Shown here piece by piece: positions 23,836 to 31,907 of a DNA stretch of 41,137 nt. Under the pieces are notes generated by a model. It searched no databases and was not told the origin of the DNA. It was given only the letters and a program-made list of their open reading frames with translations. The stretch lies in assembly GCF_030655195.1 (NCBI RefSeq), contig NZ_JAURWA010000157.1, positions 1-41,137 of the forward strand, read 5' to 3'. Each line of letters begins with the position of its first letter. Within the stretch, counting starts at the first letter, position 1. A program made the position numbers and the translations under genes. The stretch is from Patulibacter sp. GTDB lineage: Bacteria; Actinomycetota; Thermoleophilia; Solirubrobacterales; Solirubrobacteraceae.

Positions 23836-26800
23836 ATGCACGCATCACCCCGCCCGAGGACATCCCGCGAGCAGGCACGGCCAGGCGCCCGCCTCATCGC
23901 CCGCCGTGGCCTGACCGCCGCCGCCTGCGCCCTCGCGGCCTTCGGCGCGTCCGCTGCCGTCGCCGCCCCCGCGCACGCCTACGACATCACGAAGTTCGAG
24001 GCCGGCACGCTGACCGACCCGGACAACGACACGTCCTACTTCCAGCAGGCCGGTGGACGCCCGCCGTTCGGCGTCACCGACTTCGTCTTCGCGACGGACG
24101 GCCAGGGCGAGCCCGTCGGGAACACGAAGACCATCAGGGTCGACATCCCCGCGGGTCTGACGCCCGATCCCGCCGCGTACCCGACCTGCACGGACGCGCA
24201 GCTGTCCGCCAAGGCCTGCCCCGTCGAGAGCCAGATCGGCGTGCAGCGGCTGACGATCCGGGGGGACATCACGCTCCTGGGACGCCAGACGGTCGACGTC
24301 CGCGTCCCGCTCTACAACATGGCCCGCCTGACCGGACAGGTCGCGCGCTTCGCGTTCAACCCCGCCCAGGCGCCCGGCTCGGAGCTCCTCGCCGGGGACA
24401 AGAGCCCGATCCAGATCATCGGCGGCGTCCGGAGCGACGACAACGGGCTGTTCTTCACGATCTCGGGGCTGCCGACCAACCCGGCGCTCGTCCGGTCGAA
24501 GCTCGTCTTCTGGGGCGTCCCCGGCGCCGCGTCGCACGACGCCGAGCGCACCCAGGCCAAGACGGACATCCCCGCGATCCCCGCCGCGACCCCGATCGCC
24601 GGCGCGCTCGCCCACCAGACCTCCGGCGGCAACGTCGCCGTCGCCGCCAAGGACGTGGCCTTCCTCTCGATGCCGACGTCGTGCGCCGGGGTCCAGACCT
24701 CGCGCCTCGCGACGACGTCCACCGCCGGGGACGCGCGGTCCGCGAGCTACACGACGCCCGTCGGCGTCGAGGGCTGCGGCGCGGTGCCGTTCGGCCCGAC
24801 CACCACGCTCGGGCCGGCGCAGATCTCGCGCGACAGCCCGACCGGCCTCGACGTCGGCCTGCGCGTCCCGCAGACCCGCGCCGCCGGCTCCCTGGCCACG
24901 TCACACGTCCGCAACGTCTCGCTGACCCTCCCGGAGGGCTCCACGATCAGCCCGTCGGCGGCCAACGGCCTGCAGACGTGCTCCGACGCGCAGTTCCGGC
25001 GCGGCAGCGCCGACCCCGTCGCCTGCCCGGCCGCCTCGCGCGTCGGCTCCGTGACCGTCGGGACCCCGGTCCTCGACGCGCCGCTGACCGGCAGCCTCTA
25101 CCTCGGCGACCCGCTGCCGGGCGACCGGTACCGGCTGCTGATCTCGGCCGAGGGACCGGGCTTCACCGTCCGGCTCGTCGGGTCGGTCAGGCCCGACCCG
25201 GTCACCGGACGGCTGACGACGGTCGTCGAGAACGCGCCGCAGCTGCCGTTCTCGTCGCTGGACCTCCACTTCGACGACGGTCCCCGTGCCGTGATCGCCA
25301 CCCCGCAGACCTGCGGGACGGTGCAGAGCGTCGCGTCCATCGCCCCGTGGTCGGGCACCGCCGCGGCCACGCCCGCTGCGGTGCAGGACGTCGTCGGCTG
25401 CACCGGCTTCCCGTTCGAGCCCGGCTTCTCCGTCGCCGCCTCGCCGCAGGCCGGCGCGTTCGCCCCGTTCTCCACGACGTTCACGCGCCCTGACGGCAAC
25501 CGCTTCCTGCAGAAGATCGCCGTCGGTCTGCCGCCCGGGCTGATCGCCCGCATCAAGGGCGTGGCCCGCTGCTCCGACGCGCAGATCGCGGCGGAGGCCT
25601 GCCCCGAGGCCAGCCGGATCGGCACCGCGTCGACGCTGGCCGGCCCCGGCCCCGCGCCGTATCCGCTGAGCGGCCCGGTCTACCTGACCAACGCGTACGG
25701 CGGCGGCCAGTTCGGCTTCGTGACGATCATCCGCGCGATCGCCGGTCCGTACGACCTGGGCAACGTGGTCGTCCGCCAGGCCGTCTCGATCGACCCGGAG
25801 GACTCGCACGTCACGGTGACGAGCGACCCGCTGCCGCAGATCAAGGAGGGCGTGCAGCTGCGCCTGCGGTCGCTGACGTTCGCCGTCGACCGCAAGGGCT
25901 TCGCCCGCAACCCCACGTCCTGCGGGACCAAGCAGGTCGGGTCGACCCTCGCCGCGCCGGACGGCACCGCCGCCCAGCGCAGCGCACCGGTGGCGTTCAC
26001 CGGCTGCGACAAGGAGAAGTTCGCGCCGAAGCTGCAGCTCGCGTTCACCGGCCGCAGGGAGATGCGCAAGGGCGGTCACCCGGGCGTCCAGGCCACCGCG
26101 GCCCAGGCGGACGGGCAGGCCGGGATCCGCTCGACGAGCGTCGCGCTGCCGAAGTCCGTGGCGCTCGCCGCGGCCAACGCGAAGGGTCTGTGCGAGACGC
26201 AGGCGGCGCTGGAGGACAAGTGCCCGGCGGCGTCGATCGTCGGATCGGCCACCGCGACGACCTCGATCCTCGAGAAGCAGCTGAAGGGCCCCGTCTACTT
26301 CGTCAAGGGGCAGCGCACCACGGCGTCGGGCAAGGTCGTCGCGACCCTGCCGACGCTCTACGTGAAGCTGCAGGGCGAGGCCACGATCCACCTGCGTGCC
26401 GTCACCGCGGTCAACCGCAACCGGCTCGTGACGACGTTCCCGTCGCTGCCCGACGCGCCCCTCTCGAAGTTCACGCTGTCGATCGCCTCGGGCAAGAACG
26501 GGATCATCGAGGCCGTGCAGTCGATCTGCGGCCGGAAGAACGTGGGCAGCGCCCGCTTCGTCGGCCACAACGGCAAGAAGGCCCCGACCCAGGCGCCGAG
26601 GATCACCACCGCCTGCGCGAAGAGCCCGGGCCTGCGCGTGCGCAGCGCCAAGCGGTCGGGTCGGAGGGTCACCGTCACAGGGACCATCGCGAAGGCCTCG
26701 AAGGCCCGCGTCCGGGTCGCGCTGCGGTGCGGCAGGACCACCCTCCGCGCCTCCGTCGCCCCGAAGAAGGGCCGCTGGAGCACGAAGGTGGCGCTGAAGG

Positions 26801-26904
26801 GCGCCTGCGCGACGGCGAAGCGCGGCACGCTGGGCGCCAGCGTCCGGGCCCAGGGCAAGCTGGGCGCGCAGACGGTGAAGACGCGCACGGTGAAGCTGGG
26901 CTGA
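23836..26904 (+). CDS. Large secreted protein with four Cys-pair modules, function unknown
   Basis: This 1022-residue protein has a signal peptide (Arg-rich start, hydrophobic 27-45, cleavage likely after AHA at 46-48). A module of the form C-(S/T)-(D/E)-x-Q-x(6-12)-CP-x-x-S-x-(I/V)-G recurs at C118, C382, C579 and C786. Modules 2-4 are followed by a beta-rich stretch such as PLTGSLYLG or LSGPVYLTN, preceded by phrases like LPPGLIARIKG. The last 90 residues form a basic Ig-like tail (SAKRSGRRVTVTG onward). I recall similar proteins in Solirubrobacterales genomes but no named function. A surface or matrix role is an inference. It is divergent from groESL, and its stop faces the convergent propeller gene. 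Confidence 0.9.
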   Translation: MHASPRPRTSREQARPGARLIARRGLTAAACALAAFGASAAVAAPAHAYDITKFEAGTLTDPDNDTSYFQQAGGRPPFGVTDFVFATDGQGEPVGNTKTIRVDIPAGLTPDPAAYPTCTDAQLSAKACPVESQIGVQRLTIRGDITLLGRQTVDVRVPLYNMARLTGQVARFAFNPAQAPGSELLAGDKSPIQIIGGVRSDDNGLFFTISGLPTNPALVRSKLVFWGVPGAASHDAERTQAKTDIPAIPAATPIAGALAHQTSGGNVAVAAKDVAFLSMPTSCAGVQTSRLATTSTAGDARSASYTTPVGVEGCGAVPFGPTTTLGPAQISRDSPTGLDVGLRVPQTRAAGSLATSHVRNVSLTLPEGSTISPSAANGLQTCSDAQFRRGSADPVACPAASRVGSVTVGTPVLDAPLTGSLYLGDPLPGDRYRLLISAEGPGFTVRLVGSVRPDPVTGRLTTVVENAPQLPFSSLDLHFDDGPRAVIATPQTCGTVQSVASIAPWSGTAAATPAAVQDVVGCTGFPFEPGFSVAASPQAGAFAPFSTTFTRPDGNRFLQKIAVGLPPGLIARIKGVARCSDAQIAAEACPEASRIGTASTLAGPGPAPYPLSGPVYLTNAYGGGQFGFVTIIRAIAGPYDLGNVVVRQAVSIDPEDSHVTVTSDPLPQIKEGVQLRLRSLTFAVDRKGFARNPTSCGTKQVGSTLAAPDGTAAQRSAPVAFTGCDKEKFAPKLQLAFTGRREMRKGGHPGVQATAAQADGQAGIRSTSVALPKSVALAAANAKGLCETQAALEDKCPAASIVGSATATTSILEKQLKGPVYFVKGQRTTASGKVVATLPTLYVKLQGEATIHLRAVTAVNRNRLVTTFPSLPDAPLSKFTLSIASGKNGIIEAVQSICGRKNVGSARFVGHNGKKAPTQAPRITTACAKSPGLRVRSAKRSGRRVTVTGTIAKASKARVRVALRCGRTTLRASVAPKKGRWSTKVALKGACATAKRGTLGASVRAQGKLGAQTVKTRTVKLG

Positions 26905-26910
26905 GGTCGC

Positions 26911-26940
26911 GGCCGGGCCCCGGGGGTGCCGGGGCCGGCC
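26911..26940. terminator. Hairpin between convergent secreted-protein genes
   Basis: GGCCGGGCCCCGG (26911-26923, one bulged G) pairs with CCGGGGCCGGCC (26929-26940). It starts 7 bases after the first stop and could serve both genes. Confidence 0.6.
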
Positions 26941-26983
26941 ACGGCGGTCGTGCCCGCGCCGGCAGGACCGCCGTGCCCCGGCC

Positions 26984-29281
26984 TCAGCGGACCCGCAGGA
27001 CCGTGCTCGTGGCGCCCCGCACGGTGCGATCGGCGCGGACGACGCCGCGGTAGCGGACCTGCACGCCCCGCTGGGAGCGCGTGAGCCGGACCGCGGCGCG
27101 GAAGCGCCCACGGTCGTCCGTCCGCACGACGCGCTCGAGCGTCGTGTCCCGCACGCCGCCTCGGATGCCGAGGACGGCGACGGGCTCCCCCGCACCGACC
27201 CCGGGGAGCCGACCGGAGACCGTGACCGCCCGGGCACCGGACCGGCCCCTCCTGATCGACGACGCCCGACGCACCGACAGACGCGGCGCGGGCACGCCCA
27301 GGAGGTCGGCGTGTCGCTGGATCGTCCCGGTGAGCGGGTCCTGGGCGACGATCGCCGATCCGTCGACGGTGGCCACCGGCGGCGTCACCGCACCGGGCAC
27401 CGCGAGGAGCTCCAGTGTCCGGCCGCCGTTGCCCGTGACGAACGGGCCGGCCGGGGTGATGAGGGCCCCGCGCTTGGCGGAGGAGAAGTCCAGGCGGGAC
27501 GCCTGCCCGGCACCCACGGGGCCGGCGCCACCGGTGCGCGGCGCCACGGCCGCGGTCGCGAAGCGCCGTCCGCCGTCCGCCGACCGGTGCAGCGTCCGGC
27601 CGGCGAGCGCATAGGCGACCGACGGGGTCGCCAGGTCGACCGCGCTCGTGCCGCCGGGCAGCGTCGTCGGCCGCCACGTCGCGCCGCCGTCGCCGGAGCG
27701 CGCCGCCCGTGTGCGGCGGCCGCTCGTGCTCCAGGCGATCGCCACGCGCCCGGACGCCGTCACGTGGTCGAAGCGGCCGGCCTTCGCGACCGCAGAGGGG
27801 GAGGTCCGCACGACCGGTGCCGCAGGATCGGTCAGGCGGGCGATGCCGCGGTCGCCGACCACGACGAGCGCGTCGCCGGACGCCGCGATCGCTCGAGGGG
27901 CGATGCCCGTCAGGTCGGCGATCGGGGCCCAGGCCCCGTCGGCGGGGACGCGCAGGGTCCCGTCCTCGGCGAGGGCGACCGTCGTCCCGCTGACGCGGGA
28001 GACCTGCACCAGCCCCGCGGGCGCGGGATCCGGGGCGACGGTCCAGGACCGGCCGCGGTCGGTCGAGATCCGCAGGGTCCCCTCCTCGGGGATCGCCAGC
28101 AGCCCGTCGGCACCGAGCTCGGCGCGGCCGCCGTCGGCCGAGAGGATCGTCCGGTAGGGGGTCGCCCCGAGGTCGGTCGTGGCGACGACGCGCCGGGCTC
28201 CGCCGTCCCCGGGGTCGGGCTCGGTGCCGACGATCGCGGCGGTCCCCGGCGACGACGCGTCCCCGGCGGGCAACGCGGCGACCACCGGGCCGAAGGTCCG
28301 GTCGCGGAGCACCACGGAGGACCGGCCGCCGTCGGTGGTCGTGAGGTCGACGATGCAGGCACCACCGGGTTCGCAGACGATGCGGGTCGGGCGGGGATCG
28401 CCCGGGCCGCCGGCACCGGGGACGACGAAGGTCGGGTCGTTCCCGTCGGGGTCGGACGCGACGGGCACGAGGCCGATCGAGCGGGCGAACCCGACGACCG
28501 CGGTGCCGTCGGACCGCAGCACCGGGGTCGTGAGGCCCGGGAGGACGTTGACGAACGCGCCGTCCGGCCCCGGCCCGAGGGTCGGGCGGAACCCTCGACC
28601 GATGGCCGTCGCCCCGCCGTCCCGGGTCTCCGCGATGGTGCCGCCGAGCGGGCGCGGGGACCCCTGGCCGATCGCGTTCGTCCCGGAGCGGGCGGCCAGC
28701 GGTCCGCGGATGACGGCCGGCCCGGTGGTCCATGTGGCGCCGCCGTCGACGGTCCGCCATGCGGTGTAGCCCGAGCTCGCCCAGACCGTGCGCTCGTCGA
28801 CCGCCGTCAGCCGCACGTCCGCCCCGGACCCGCATCCCGGCAACACCGTCGTCCGCCAGGTGGCACCGAGATCGGCGGAGCGCCGCACGCCGCAGCCGTC
28901 GGCGAGGTACAGCGTCCGACCGCCGGCGGACACGAGGTCCACCGATGAGGCCGCCGCGGCCGCCGCCGAGACCGGCACGCGACCGATCGTCCGCACCACC
29001 CGTCCGTCGTCGTCGATGCGCTGCACGAGGAACGGCGCGATCCCGCCCGAGGCACGACCGACGACGGCGAACGCCCCGTCCCGGGCCGTGACGTGGACGG
29101 GCTCACCGACACCGGACGGGCCGGGCGCGGCCCAGCCGGCCCAGGTCGTCGACGCCGCGCCGGGATCGGCGAGGACGTCCGCGGAGGCGGGGGGTGGGGC
29201 GGCCGTCGCCTCGGCGGCGAGGCCGGCGACGAGCGCGGCCGCCGCGGTGGCGGTGAGCAGGACGGAACGGGCGGGGGACAC
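26984..29281 (-). CDS. Secreted Asp-box beta-propeller protein (paralogue B)
   Basis: This 765-residue protein has a signal peptide ending near AEATA (residues 23-27). About eight Asp-box-like repeats S/T-x-D-x-G-x-T/S-W follow (SADLGATWRTT, TVDGGATWTTG, STDRGRSWTVA, SGDGGATWRPT and others), forming a BNR/sortilin-like propeller. The last 95 residues are an Ig-like tail (ARAVTVSGRLPG, VQVRYRGVVRADRT). Asp-box repeats occur in sialidases, sortilins and YCF48/HCF136; sialidase catalytic residues are not evident. The start is GTG 29281 with AGGAG upstream. It lies 47 bases after paralogue A on the same strand, and the two are probably one operon. Confidence 0.87.
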   Translation of the reverse strand: MSPARSVLLTATAAAALVAGLAAEATAAPPPASADVLADPGAASTTWAGWAAPGPSGVGEPVHVTARDGAFAVVGRASGGIAPFLVQRIDDDGRVVRTIGRVPVSAAAAAASSVDLVSAGGRTLYLADGCGVRRSADLGATWRTTVLPGCGSGADVRLTAVDERTVWASSGYTAWRTVDGGATWTTGPAVIRGPLAARSGTNAIGQGSPRPLGGTIAETRDGGATAIGRGFRPTLGPGPDGAFVNVLPGLTTPVLRSDGTAVVGFARSIGLVPVASDPDGNDPTFVVPGAGGPGDPRPTRIVCEPGGACIVDLTTTDGGRSSVVLRDRTFGPVVAALPAGDASSPGTAAIVGTEPDPGDGGARRVVATTDLGATPYRTILSADGGRAELGADGLLAIPEEGTLRISTDRGRSWTVAPDPAPAGLVQVSRVSGTTVALAEDGTLRVPADGAWAPIADLTGIAPRAIAASGDALVVVGDRGIARLTDPAAPVVRTSPSAVAKAGRFDHVTASGRVAIAWSTSGRRTRAARSGDGGATWRPTTLPGGTSAVDLATPSVAYALAGRTLHRSADGGRRFATAAVAPRTGGAGPVGAGQASRLDFSSAKRGALITPAGPFVTGNGGRTLELLAVPGAVTPPVATVDGSAIVAQDPLTGTIQRHADLLGVPAPRLSVRRASSIRRGRSGARAVTVSGRLPGVGAGEPVAVLGIRGGVRDTTLERVVRTDDRGRFRAAVRLTRSQRGVQVRYRGVVRADRTVRGATSTVLRVR

Positions 29282-29328
29282 GGGAGCTCCTGGGGACGGG
29301 ACGGGTCTGTCGATGCCGGGCTCGTGTC

Positions 29329-31560
29329 TTACCGGACCCGCAGCACCTTGCTGACCGTCGAGAGGTCCGTGCGCTCGGCGAGGACCGCGCCGCGGTACCA
29401 GGCCTGGACGCCCTTCTGGGTCTTCGTCAGGCGGACGGTGACGCGGAAGCTGCCGTCGGCGTTCGGGGTGACGGAGCGCAGGACCGAGGTGTCCCTGCCC
29501 CCGCCGCGCCAGGCGACGAGCGACACGGGCTCGTCGTCGGCCGCGCCCTTGAGCACGCCCACGACCGTCGCCGTGCGGACGCCCTTCTTGCCCTTCTTCG
29601 CCTTGCCCGCGGTGCGGAGGGTCAGCGTCGGGGCCTTCGAGCCCAGCAGCGACGTGTTGCGGAAGACGGCACCCAGGACGCTGTCCTGCAGGACGACGCC
29701 GGAGCCGAAGACGGCCGCGACCGGCGGTGTCGTCGCCCCCGGGGTCGGCAGGACGCGCAGGGTGCTCGCACCGTCGCGGGTGACGAACGCGCCGGCCGGC
29801 GTGATCAGCACCCCGTCGCGGTCGGAGGAGAACTCGAGGCTCGGGTCACCGGCACCGCGGGTGTCCGGCCCGGCCGCCCCCAGGTTCGGCACGATCGCGC
29901 GGCGCTTGAACGTCTTCGCACCATCCGTCGAGCGGTAGAGCGTGCGACCGTCGAGCGCGTAGGCGGTCTTCGCGGAGACGAGCTGCACGTCGTCCGTGGA
30001 CTTCGGGAGCTTCGACTGCTTCCACGTGCGACCACCGTCGGTGGAGCGGACGACGAGCAGGCTGCTGCCGCGCCGGGCCCACGCCAGGACGGTGGAGCCC
30101 TGGGCGACGGCGTTCGTGAAGCCGCGGCCCTGGAGCACGGAGGACTCGACCGGGGCGGGCTTCGCCGGGTCGGTCAGCCGGATCACGCCGCGGGCGCCGA
30201 CGACGACGGGCGTGTCCCCCGCCACGGCGAGGGCGGCCGGGCGGATCGCGGAGACGTCGGCGAGGGTCGCCCAGACGCCGTCGTCCAGCCGCCGCAGCGT
30301 GCCGTCGTCCGCCAGCGCGACGAGCTTGCCGCCCGCCGACGCCACGCGGGTGAGGTTCGGCGTGGCCGGCAGCGCGACGTCGTTCCAGGTCTTCCCCTGG
30401 TCGGAGGAGACGTGCAGGCGGCCGACGCTGGCGATCGCCAGCAGGCCGTGGACGCCGAGCGAGCCGGTGCGGTCGTCACCGGAGGCCAGGGGCCGATAGG
30501 CGGTCGCGCCCGCATCGTCGGAGCGCAGGACGCGCGGCCCGGCGTTCTGGGGGCGCGTGATGCCGACGACCGCGTCGGCGGCCGGGGCGGTGACCTCGGC
30601 GTCGGGGAGGGCGGCCACGCGGGCGCCGAAGGCGTCGCCGTCGAAGCGCAGGGCGCTCTGGCGGGCGGGGTCGCCGACGGCGGTCACCCCGACGACGCAG
30701 CCGCCGGCGGTGCCGCAGACGACGTTCTTGACGAGCACGCCCGTGGCGCCCGGCAGGTCGTCCGGGATCGGGACGACGCGGCGGGTGAACGTGGCGCCCT
30801 GGTCCGTCGAGACCAGGACGGCGTTCCCGGCGCCGACGACGACCGCGCCGTCCGCGCGGCGCGCCAGGCCGGCGATGGAGGGCAGCGCGTCGACGAGCGG
30901 GGCGGCGTCCGAGTCCGTGGGCGGACCGGGGACCTTGACGCCCTGCCAGGAGGCGCCGCCGTCGACGGAGCGCTGCAGACCCAGGCCGGCGGCACCGGCC
31001 GCGACCGTGCGCAGGCCGACGTTCTGGTCCAGCGCCAGCTGCGGGCCGCGCTCGCCGGCGTTGGCGACGGTCCAGGTGGCACCGCCGTCGACGGTGCGCC
31101 AGGTGCGCTTGTCGGTCGACGCGAACGCGACGTCGGCGCTCGCCACGGTGAGGCTCAGGGCCGCGCCCGAGCAGCCGGCGAGCGGCTCGCCCTTCCACGC
31201 CAGACCGCGGTCCTCGGAGTGCCGCACGCGGCAGGTGTCGGCGAGCAGCAGGCGGTCCGCACCGGCCGCCGCGACGGCCAGCGGGCCCGCGTCGCCGCTG
31301 TTGACCTCGACGCGGCCGACCCGCGAGCCGGTGGCGGAGGTGACGGCGATCGGCACCCGTCCGTCCTTGAGGTCGGTCCCCAGGATCACGGTCGTCGTAC
31401 CCGCCGCCGACACGTGCGACGGGGTGCCGACGCCGAGGGGACCTGGTGCGTCCCAGCCCGTGAAGGTGGTGGCCGCGGGGCCTGCGGCGGACGCCGCGGC
31501 GGGCACCATAGCCACGCCGAAGGTGACGGCCAGAACGGCCGTCCTGCTCGAGGAACGCAT
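29329..31560 (-). CDS. Secreted Asp-box beta-propeller protein (paralogue A)
   Basis: This 743-residue protein has the same layout as the downstream gene. The signal peptide ends at AAASA, mature similarity begins TTFTGWDAPGPLGVGTPSH, and about eight Asp-box repeats follow (SEDRGLAWKGE, TVDGGATWTVA, SVDGGASWQGV, SSDQGKTWNDV, STDGGRTWKQS and others). The tail contains VQAWYRGAVLAERT. The shared tail, the shared opening and head-to-tail order show a tandem duplication. ATG 31560 has AGGAGTT upstream; an in-frame start nine codons earlier lacks a Shine-Dalgarno. Ligand and role are unknown. Confidence 0.87.
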   Translation of the reverse strand: MRSSSRTAVLAVTFGVAMVPAAASAAGPAATTFTGWDAPGPLGVGTPSHVSAAGTTTVILGTDLKDGRVPIAVTSATGSRVGRVEVNSGDAGPLAVAAAGADRLLLADTCRVRHSEDRGLAWKGEPLAGCSGAALSLTVASADVAFASTDKRTWRTVDGGATWTVANAGERGPQLALDQNVGLRTVAAGAAGLGLQRSVDGGASWQGVKVPGPPTDSDAAPLVDALPSIAGLARRADGAVVVGAGNAVLVSTDQGATFTRRVVPIPDDLPGATGVLVKNVVCGTAGGCVVGVTAVGDPARQSALRFDGDAFGARVAALPDAEVTAPAADAVVGITRPQNAGPRVLRSDDAGATAYRPLASGDDRTGSLGVHGLLAIASVGRLHVSSDQGKTWNDVALPATPNLTRVASAGGKLVALADDGTLRRLDDGVWATLADVSAIRPAALAVAGDTPVVVGARGVIRLTDPAKPAPVESSVLQGRGFTNAVAQGSTVLAWARRGSSLLVVRSTDGGRTWKQSKLPKSTDDVQLVSAKTAYALDGRTLYRSTDGAKTFKRRAIVPNLGAAGPDTRGAGDPSLEFSSDRDGVLITPAGAFVTRDGASTLRVLPTPGATTPPVAAVFGSGVVLQDSVLGAVFRNTSLLGSKAPTLTLRTAGKAKKGKKGVRTATVVGVLKGAADDEPVSLVAWRGGGRDTSVLRSVTPNADGSFRVTVRLTKTQKGVQAWYRGAVLAERTDLSTVSKVLRVR

Positions 31561-31729
31561 CGGAACTCCTGGGTCTGGGACCGCCACACTGCGGTCGATG
31601 CCTTGAGAACCCCGGGTCCGTGGATTCGATGCGGACGCCGTACCGATCCCGTGCGATTGGCGCCTCGGCGCTCACGGTCCCGGGGGTCGTCCGGCCCGGG
31701 TCCGGCCGGGCGACCTGCACGCCACGCCG

Positions 31730-31753
31730 GGCCGTCGAGCGCGCTCGACGGCC
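31730..31753. repeat. 24-bp perfect palindrome
   Basis: GGCCGTCGAGCG (31730-31741) is followed immediately by its reverse complement CGCTCGACGGCC (31742-31753). It lies 170 bases upstream of the propeller operon and could be an operator or a cruciform-forming site. Confidence 0.85.
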
Positions 31754-31760
31754 GGCCCCC

Positions 31761-31828
31761 CCGGGACGACGGACGCTCCCGGCCGAGGGCTCGCCCCGGG
31801 ACGACCGACGCCCCCGGCCGAGGACTCG
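31761..31828. repeat. 33-bp direct repeat, 30 of 33 bases identical
   Basis: Copies at 31761-31793 and 31796-31828 both begin CCGGGACGAC and contain CCCGGCCGAGG. The second copy supplies the left arm of the MFS terminator. Confidence 0.85.
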
Positions 31829-31842
31829 GCCGGGGGCGTCGG
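31805..31842 (-). terminator. 18-bp perfect hairpin downstream of the MFS gene
   Basis: 31805-31822 (starting CCGACGCCCCCGG) pairs perfectly with 31825-31842 (ending GGGGGCGTCGG) around a 2-base gap. It lies 66 bases past the MFS stop. Confidence 0.75.
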
Positions 31843-31907
31843 GATGCCGTGCGGGAGTGCGCTCCGGGGACCGTCCACCCTGGGGCGGACGGTCCCGGCG
31901 TCCGCTC

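Larger units (their letters stand above)
31561..31907. other. Intergenic region with palindrome and duplicated terminator-like repeat
   Basis: No gene is supported here. It holds a 24-bp perfect palindrome, a 33-bp direct repeat and an 18-bp-stem hairpin, plus the unrecognised promoter of the propeller operon. Confidence 0.6.
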
